DNA from: Nonomuraea helvata
Lineage (GTDB): Bacteria > Actinomycetota > Actinomycetes > Streptosporangiales > Streptosporangiaceae
Direction of reading: 5' to 3'
Length of the DNA: 64,000 bases
NCBI RefSeq assembly: GCF_039535785.1
Contig: NZ_BAAAXV010000005.1
Coordinates: 62,001-126,000, forward strand
How positions within the stretch are numbered: the stretch's first letter is position 1; the number at the start of each line of letters is the position of its first letter. This document shows positions 58,437 to 64,000 of the stretch, in pieces. The notes under the pieces are model-generated. The model was not told where the DNA came from, did no database searches, and saw only the letters and a program-made list of their open reading frames with translations. The position numbers and the translations under genes are program-made.

Positions 58437-59420
58437 ATGGCGGGGTTCTTGGCCCGCAGGCTGCTCAACTACGTCGTGCTGGTCGTTGTGGCCGCCAGCC
58501 TCGCCTACCTTCTGGCGGCCACGGCCCTCGATCCGCGTTCCAACTACGCGCAGCGCACGCCCAAGCCTCCGCCCGCCGTCGTGGACGCGCAGCTCACGGC
58601 GCTCAACCTCAACGACAAGACGCCGCTGCTGCAGCGTTACGCCACATGGGCGGGCGGGGTGCTGCACGGCGACTTCGGCAGGTCCGTCGGGGGCGCTCCC
58701 GTCAACGACGATCTCAAGCGGCGCATGGGCGTGACGTTCCGGCTGGTCATGCTCGGGATGGTGTTCGGGAGCCTGTTCGGGGTGCTGCTGGGCGCCTTCG
58801 CGGCGGTCAGGCAGTACGGGTGGTTCGACCGCCTCTCCACGGCCCTGTGCTTCGTGCTGCTCGCCGTGCCGGTCGTCGTGCTGGCCAACACACTGATCCT
58901 GGCCGGCTCCTGGGCCAACGAGCACGTCTTCAGGACCCTGGTCTTCATGGTGAGCGGCGAATACAGCATCGGGCTCGAAGCCGGGTTCTGGAGACAGCTG
59001 CTCGACCGGCTGCAGCACCTGATCCTGCCGACGATCTCGCTGTCGCTGGGCCTCGTCGCGGTCTTCAGCCGCTACCAGCGCAACATGATGCTCGACGTGC
59101 TCGGCGCCGACTTCGTCCGCACGGCCAGGGCCAAGGGGCTGACCAGACGCCAGGCGCTCATCAAGCACGCGCTGCGGACCGCGCTCATCCCGGTGGCGAC
59201 GTATTTCGCGTTCACGTTCGCGGCGCTGCTGATGGGGGCCACGTTCACCGAGAAGATCTTCGGCTGGCACGGGCTCGGTGAGCAACTGATCAACTCCATC
59301 TTCAGCAACGACGTCAACACCGTCGCGGCCATCTCCCTGCTGGCGGCGGTCGCCGTGCTCTGTGCCTCGCTCGCCTCCGACCTGCTGCAGGCCGCGCTCG
59401 ACCCGAGGGTGCGGGCGTGA
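58437..59420 (+). CDS. ABC transporter permease (DppB/OppB type)
   Basis: 327 residues, ATG 58437 behind GGAGGGGGAG. Six membrane helices. The coupling motif region FVRTARAKGLTRRQALIKHALRTALIPVA is the EAA loop of BPD_transp_1 peptide permeases. The family takes up di- or oligopeptides or nickel. First gene of the operon; the stop TGA overlaps the next ATG. Confidence 0.9.
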   Translation: MAGFLARRLLNYVVLVVVAASLAYLLAATALDPRSNYAQRTPKPPPAVVDAQLTALNLNDKTPLLQRYATWAGGVLHGDFGRSVGGAPVNDDLKRRMGVTFRLVMLGMVFGSLFGVLLGAFAAVRQYGWFDRLSTALCFVLLAVPVVVLANTLILAGSWANEHVFRTLVFMVSGEYSIGLEAGFWRQLLDRLQHLILPTISLSLGLVAVFSRYQRNMMLDVLGADFVRTARAKGLTRRQALIKHALRTALIPVATYFAFTFAALLMGATFTEKIFGWHGLGEQLINSIFSNDVNTVAAISLLAAVAVLCASLASDLLQAALDPRVRA

Positions 59421-60334
59421 TGACGCTTTCCGACGAGGAGCTGGCCGAGGAGCTGTCCGGCGGCGCCCTGGCCCGGGCGCCGTCCAGGGTGCGGGTGGTC
59501 TCCGCGCGCTTCTTCCGCTCCACGCAGGGCCTGATCGGGTTCGCGGTGCTGGCGCTGATGTTCCTGCTGGCCTTCGCCGGGCCGCTGTTCAGCAGGTGGA
59601 CGTACACCGACAAGGACTTCACCGCGTTCATGCAGCCGCCGTCGGCCACCCACTGGTTCGGAACGCTCCAAACCGGGGCAGACGTGTACGCGGTGACGCT
59701 GCGCGGCATGCAGAAGTCCCTGGTCGTGGGGCTGCTCGCGGCCCTGGTCTCCACGGCGCTGGCAGCCATGGTCGGGGCGTTCGGCGGCTACTTCCTGGGG
59801 TGGACGGACCGGGCGCTGAGCTGGATCACGGACCTGCTGCTCGTGCTGCCCGGCTTCCTGATCCTGGCCATCATGTCGCCGCTGTTCGGCGCCGGGCAGT
59901 GGCCGCTGTTCGTGATCATGCTGGCGCTGTTCCTGTGGATGGTCACCTCGAAGATCGTCAGGGGGATGACGATCTCGGTGAAGGAGCGGGAGTTCATCCA
60001 GGCCGCCCGCTACATGGGCGTCTCCCCCGTACGGATCATCTTCCGTCACGTGCTCCCCAACCTGTCGTCCCTGCTCATCGTGGACGCCACGCTCAACGTC
60101 AGCAGCGCCATCCTCACCGAGACCTCGCTCTCCTACTTCGGGTTCGGCATCCAGCCGCCCGACGTGTCGTTCGGGACGCTCATCGCCGACGGGTCCAGGA
60201 CGGCCGTCTACGCGCCGTGGACGTTCTGGTTCGTGGCGGGGCTGCTGGTAGTCACCGTGCTCGCGGTCAACCTGGTCGGCGACGCGCTGCGTGACGCGTT
60301 CGACCCCTCGGCCGCACGGAAGGCGCGGCGGTGA
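59420..60334 (+). CDS. ABC transporter permease (DppC/OppC type)
   Basis: 304 residues. EAA loop REFIQAARYMGVSPVRIIFRHVLPNLSSLLIV. A short cytoplasmic N-terminus (about 40 residues) precedes the first helix, as in DppC proteins. ATG 59420 overlaps the preceding stop (TGATG); GTG 59417 is the alternative. The stop overlaps the ATPase gene (GTGA). Confidence 0.9.
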   Translation: MTLSDEELAEELSGGALARAPSRVRVVSARFFRSTQGLIGFAVLALMFLLAFAGPLFSRWTYTDKDFTAFMQPPSATHWFGTLQTGADVYAVTLRGMQKSLVVGLLAALVSTALAAMVGAFGGYFLGWTDRALSWITDLLLVLPGFLILAIMSPLFGAGQWPLFVIMLALFLWMVTSKIVRGMTISVKEREFIQAARYMGVSPVRIIFRHVLPNLSSLLIVDATLNVSSAILTETSLSYFGFGIQPPDVSFGTLIADGSRTAVYAPWTFWFVAGLLVVTVLAVNLVGDALRDAFDPSAARKARR

Positions 60335-62343
60335 GTCCGGTCCTCGAGGTCAGCGACCTGTACGTGTCCTTCGACGGCGTCCCCGCCGTGCGCGGGGTGA
60401 GCCTCGACGTACGACCGGGTGAGGTCCTCGGCATCGTCGGCGAGTCGGGCTCCGGCAAGTCGGTCACCTCGGCGGCCGTCATGGGGCTGCTGCCGCCGGG
60501 CGCGCACGTCACCGGGTCCGTGCGGCTGCACGGCAGGGAGCTGATCGGGACCCCGGACCGGGAGTTGACGTCCTTCCGCGGCAAGTCCATCTCGATGGTG
60601 TTCCAGGACCCGCTGTCCGCGCTGACCCCCGTCTACCGGGTGGGCGACCAGATCGCCGAGGCAGTGCGCGTGCACCAGCGGGTGAGCAAGGAGACGGCCA
60701 TGGTCAAGGCCGTCGAGCTGCTCGAACTCGTGGGCATCCCGCATCCGGCCGAGCGGGCGCTGGCCTTCCCGCACGAGTTCTCCGGCGGCATGCGGCAGCG
60801 CGTGGTGATCGCGATGGCCATCGCCAACGACCCCGATGTGATCATCTGTGACGAGCCGACCACGGCGCTCGACGTGACCATCCAGGCGCAGGTGCTGGAG
60901 GTGCTGAAGCGGGCGCAGCGCAAGACGGGCGCCGCGATCATCATGATCACGCATGATCTCGGGGTGGTGGCGGGGTTCGCCGACCGGGTGCTGGTCATGT
61001 ACGCCGGGCGGCCCGTCGAGGTGGGCGACGTCGACGACATCTTCTACGGGATGCGGATGCCGTACACGGTGGGGCTGCTCGGCTCGATCCCGCGCGTGGA
61101 CCGGGGCGGGCGGCAGCCGCTGGCGCCCATCGAGGGCAACCCGCCCACTCCGCGGGCGCTGCCGCCGGGGTGCCCGTTCGCGCCGCGCTGCCCGATGAAG
61201 ATCGACGCGTGCGACGAGGGGGAGCCGCCGCTGTTCGAGGTGGGGGCCGGGCACCGGGCGGCCTGCATCCGCTGGTCCGAGGTGCGCCCACGGGTGCTTG
61301 AGCCCGTCCACGCGGAGCCGGGGCCGCAGGTGCGCGAGGAGCGTACGGTGCTGGAGATCAGCGACCTGGTCAAGGAATATCCGCTGCTCAAAGGGGCGGT
61401 GTTCAAGCGCAGGGTGGGCACCGTGCACGCCGTGGCGGGTGTCAGCTTCGACCTGCGGCACGGCGAGACGCTGGGCCTGGTCGGCGAGTCGGGCAGCGGC
61501 AAGACGACCACGCTGACGCAGATCCTGGAGCTGGCGCAGCCCCAGAGCGGCCGCATCGTCGTGCTCGGGCGCGACACCGCGCGGCTCGGCGGCTCCGAGC
61601 GCAGGGCGATCAGGCGCGACATGCAGGTGGTCTTCCAGGATCCGCTGGCCTCGCTCGACCCGCGCATGACGGTGCACGACATCCTGGCCGAGCCGCTGCG
61701 CACGCACGGACACCGGCGACCGGGGCGGCGGATCGGCCAGTTGCTCGCGCTGGTCGGGATGGACCCCTCACACGCCGCCCGTTACCCGCAGGACTTCTCC
61801 GGCGGCCAGCGGCAGCGCATCGGCATCGCCAGGGCGCTGGCGCTGGAGCCCAAGCTGCTGGTCCTCGACGAGCCGGTCTCGGCATTGGACGTGTCGATCC
61901 AGGCCGGGGTGATCAACCTGCTCGGCTCACTCAAGGCCCGGCTGGGGCTGTCCTATCTGTTCGTGGCGCACGACCTGGCCGTGGTGCGCTACATCGCCGA
62001 CCGGGTGGCGGTGATGTACCTGGGCAGGATCGCCGAGATCGGCCAGGTGGACGCCGTCTTCGACGGCCCGGCGCACCCGTACACGCAGGCTCTGCTGTCG
62101 GCGATCCCGCTGCCCGATCCGGTACGCGAGCGCGCGCGGGAGCGGATCCTGCTCGAGGGCGACCTGCCCAGCCCGGCCAACCCTCCGACGGGCTGCAGGT
62201 TCCGCACCAGGTGCCCGAAGTTCCGCGCCCAGCTCACCGACGAGGAGCGGCGGCTCTGCGTGGACGTCGAGCCCGAGGTACGCCCGCTGGGCGAGGACCA
62301 GGGGGCGGCCTGCCATTACGCCGAGAGGCGCGAAGTCGTATAG
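60331..62343 (+). CDS. Fused double ABC ATPase (DppD-DppF type)
   Basis: 670 residues carrying two complete nucleotide-binding domains. Walker A GESGSGKS near 40 and GESGSGKT near 388. Signatures FSGGMRQR and FSGGQRQR. Walker B VIICDEPTTALD and LLVLDEPVSALD. Each half ends in the oligopeptide-specific C-terminal cysteine-containing extension (CPFAPRCPMKIDAC and CRFRTRCPKF), known in such ATPases to hold an iron-sulfur cluster. A single protein replaces the usual two. GTG 60331. Confidence 0.93.
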   Translation: MSPVLEVSDLYVSFDGVPAVRGVSLDVRPGEVLGIVGESGSGKSVTSAAVMGLLPPGAHVTGSVRLHGRELIGTPDRELTSFRGKSISMVFQDPLSALTPVYRVGDQIAEAVRVHQRVSKETAMVKAVELLELVGIPHPAERALAFPHEFSGGMRQRVVIAMAIANDPDVIICDEPTTALDVTIQAQVLEVLKRAQRKTGAAIIMITHDLGVVAGFADRVLVMYAGRPVEVGDVDDIFYGMRMPYTVGLLGSIPRVDRGGRQPLAPIEGNPPTPRALPPGCPFAPRCPMKIDACDEGEPPLFEVGAGHRAACIRWSEVRPRVLEPVHAEPGPQVREERTVLEISDLVKEYPLLKGAVFKRRVGTVHAVAGVSFDLRHGETLGLVGESGSGKTTTLTQILELAQPQSGRIVVLGRDTARLGGSERRAIRRDMQVVFQDPLASLDPRMTVHDILAEPLRTHGHRRPGRRIGQLLALVGMDPSHAARYPQDFSGGQRQRIGIARALALEPKLLVLDEPVSALDVSIQAGVINLLGSLKARLGLSYLFVAHDLAVVRYIADRVAVMYLGRIAEIGQVDAVFDGPAHPYTQALLSAIPLPDPVRERARERILLEGDLPSPANPPTGCRFRTRCPKFRAQLTDEERRLCVDVEPEVRPLGEDQGAACHYAERREVV

Positions 62344-62373
62344 ACCTCGCGCATACCAGGAGGAATTCGCTCG

Positions 62374-64000
62374 ATGAAAGCATCACGTCGTGTCGTGGCC
62401 GTCGCAGTGACCGGCTCGCTGTTGCTGGCGGGCTGCGGCGGGGAGCGGGCGGGCGGCCCCGGCGGCCGGGCGAGCGGCGGGGACGAGCGTACGATCAAGG
62501 CCTTCGACATCAACCTGCAGCCGCGTGACAAGGTCAAGGACGGCGGGACCCTGCGGTGGGGGATCAACGAGTTCCCCGCGCAGTGGAACAGGAACCATGT
62601 GGACGGCAACCTCGCCGTGGCCGCCTCGGTCAGCAACGCGCTGTTGCCCTCGCCGTTCCTGTCCAATGAGAAGGCGGAGATCTCGGTCAACCATGACTAT
62701 GTGCTCGACGCCGAGATCACCCGGCAGCAGCCCAAGCAGGTGATCACGTACCGGCTGAACCCCAAGGCCAAGTGGTCCGACGGCAAGCCGATCACCTGGG
62801 CCGACTACCAGGCGCAGTGGCACGCGCTGAACGGACGGAACCCCGCGTTCCACATCGCCTCGCCCACCGGCTACCAGGACATCGAGAAGGTGGAGCGGGG
62901 CAAGGACGACTATGAGGTGGTGGTGACGTTCGACAAGCCGTTCGGGGACTGGCAGTCGCTGTTCGGGCCGCTGCTGCCGGCCGCCACCAACCAGACGCCC
63001 GAGGCCTTCGACAACGCCTGGCTGAACAAGATCCCGGTGACGGCGGGGCCGTTCAAGTTCGGCGGGTTCGACCAGACGGCCAAGACGATCACGCTCCTGC
63101 GGGACGACTCCTGGTGGGGCAACCGGGCCAAGCTCGACAAGATCATCTATCGGGCTTCGGAGCAGGACTCGCTGATCGGGGCGTTCAGCAACGGGGAGCT
63201 CGACATCATCGACGTGGGGCCGTCGGCTCCCGACTACGCGCGGGCCAAGGGCACGCCGGGCGCGCAGGTGCGCCAGGCCGCCGGGCCCGATTTCCGGCAT
63301 TTCACCTTCAACGGCTCCAGCGACCTGCTCAAGGACCAGAACGTACGCCAGGCCATCCAGCTCGGCATCAACCGCCAGGCCATCGCCCAGTCGGACCTCC
63401 AGGGCCTGGACTGGCCGATCACCCTGCTGAACAACCACTTCTTCATGAACACCCAGGAGGGCTACCAGGACAACGCCGGCAAGCTCGGCGTGTACGATCC
63501 CGCTCGCGCCCGGCAGCTCCTGGACGCCGCCGGGTGGAAGCTGAACGGCGCGGTCAGGCAGAAGAACGGCAAGCCACTCGACCTGCGGTTCGTGGTGCCC
63601 TCGGGGGTGCAGGTGAGCAAGCAGGAGGGCGAGCTGGCGCAGACCATGCTGGCGCAGATCGGCGTGAAGCTGACCATCAAGGCCGTGCCCAGCGACGACT
63701 TCTTCACCAAGTACGTCATCCCCGGCAACTTCGACATCACGCCCTTCGCGTACATCGGCACGCCGTTCCCCGTTTCCAGCAGTTACGGGATCTACGCGAA
63801 CTCCCCCGACGGCAAGACGTGGAACGCCAACTTCGGCCGCACCGGCTCGGCCGCCATCGACCAGGCCATGAGCCGGGCCGCGCAGACCCTGGACCCGGCC
63901 CGGGCCCGTACGTTGACGAACCGGGCGGATGAGCTGATCTGGCAGGCGGTCAACGTGCTGCCCCTCTACCAGCGCCCGCAGAACGTGGCCACCCGGCAGA
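62374..64000 (+). CDS. ABC transporter substrate-binding lipoprotein, family 5 (3' end outside window)
   Basis: At least 542 residues in view, open to the last base. ATG 62374 with AGGAGGAA about eight bases upstream. A signal peptide ending in lipobox LLLAGC makes it a lipoprotein. SBP_bac_5 features are clear (LNPKAKWSDGKPITWADYQAQW, VRQAIQLGINRQAIAQ). It delivers peptide-like ligand to the permeases encoded upstream. The same fold is present in the kinase-SBP fusion at 20-22.8 kb. Confidence 0.92.
   Translation, partial: MKASRRVVAVAVTGSLLLAGCGGERAGGPGGRASGGDERTIKAFDINLQPRDKVKDGGTLRWGINEFPAQWNRNHVDGNLAVAASVSNALLPSPFLSNEKAEISVNHDYVLDAEITRQQPKQVITYRLNPKAKWSDGKPITWADYQAQWHALNGRNPAFHIASPTGYQDIEKVERGKDDYEVVVTFDKPFGDWQSLFGPLLPAATNQTPEAFDNAWLNKIPVTAGPFKFGGFDQTAKTITLLRDDSWWGNRAKLDKIIYRASEQDSLIGAFSNGELDIIDVGPSAPDYARAKGTPGAQVRQAAGPDFRHFTFNGSSDLLKDQNVRQAIQLGINRQAIAQSDLQGLDWPITLLNNHFFMNTQEGYQDNAGKLGVYDPARARQLLDAAGWKLNGAVRQKNGKPLDLRFVVPSGVQVSKQEGELAQTMLAQIGVKLTIKAVPSDDFFTKYVIPGNFDITPFAYIGTPFPVSSSYGIYANSPDGKTWNANFGRTGSAAIDQAMSRAAQTLDPARARTLTNRADELIWQAVNVLPLYQRPQNVATRQ

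Overview
The window is a stretch of a very GC-rich actinomycete chromosome. Third codon positions are almost all G or C, GTG starts are common, and there are two broadly actinobacterial markers: a FasR-fabD-fabH-acpP-fabF-accD fatty-acid locus, and an HrdB-type principal sigma factor near topoisomerase IV genes and a tiny DUF7455 zinc protein. The gene complement looks like Streptosporangiales (Nonomuraea or a relative), but the genus is a guess. No prophage, insertion sequence, tRNA, rRNA or CRISPR array was found. The region is mostly conserved chromosome with accessory islands.

Layout. 1-0.8 kb: end of an ATP-grasp glutathionylspermidine-synthase-like gene and its DUF350 membrane partner. 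1-7.2 kb: fatty-acid synthesis (fasR, fabD, fabH, acpP, fabF, acyl-CoA carboxyltransferase), closed by a strong terminator. 7.2-8.1 kb: a repeat-rich spacer and DUF3145. 8.3-13 kb: a four-gene module of an intracellular subtilisin, a sigma-70-like factor, a small protein and a TPR-CHAT caspase-like protease. This is the most interesting system in the window. 13-19 kb (minus strand): sulfurtransferase, alkaline-phosphatase-like enzyme, DUF5998, and a GNAT/acyl-CoA-synthetase-like protein acetyltransferase. 19-25.9 kb: PfkB kinase, a Ser/Thr kinase fused to a peptide-type solute-binding domain, a RecQ helicase with a phosphoribosyltransferase-like tail, and a TauD-type dioxygenase whose promoter contains a perfect operator palindrome.

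26-36.4 kb: topoisomerase IV subunits (parC plus strand, parE minus strand) flank a secreted family 3 glycosidase with a CebR-like operator, and small redox, VOC and carbonic anhydrase genes. 36.6-41 kb: DUF7455, GNAT, a rhodanese with twin operators, yaaA and hrdB. 41-46 kb: PAS/GAF/PP2C phosphatase, a HhH-GPD protein and two unrecognised genes. 46-53 kb: the 5-oxoprolinase operon pxpABC, PhzF, soluble transhydrogenase, DoxX and a DHA2 efflux pump. 53-58.3 kb: a TPR membrane protein, a haloalkane-dehalogenase-like hydrolase and a membrane-anchored double AAA+ protein. 58.4-64 kb: an oligopeptide/dipeptide ABC operon (two permeases, a fused double ATPase, a lipoprotein binding protein) that runs off the end.

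How genes work together. FasR probably activates the fab operon through sites in front of fabD. PxpA, B and C form one enzyme translated with stop-start overlaps. ParC and ParE form topoisomerase IV. The CHAT module has the parts of a protease-controlled transcription switch. Several intergenic palindromes sit exactly inside promoter spacers, so operator-repressor control is readable for the dioxygenase and rhodanese genes although their regulators are not in the window.
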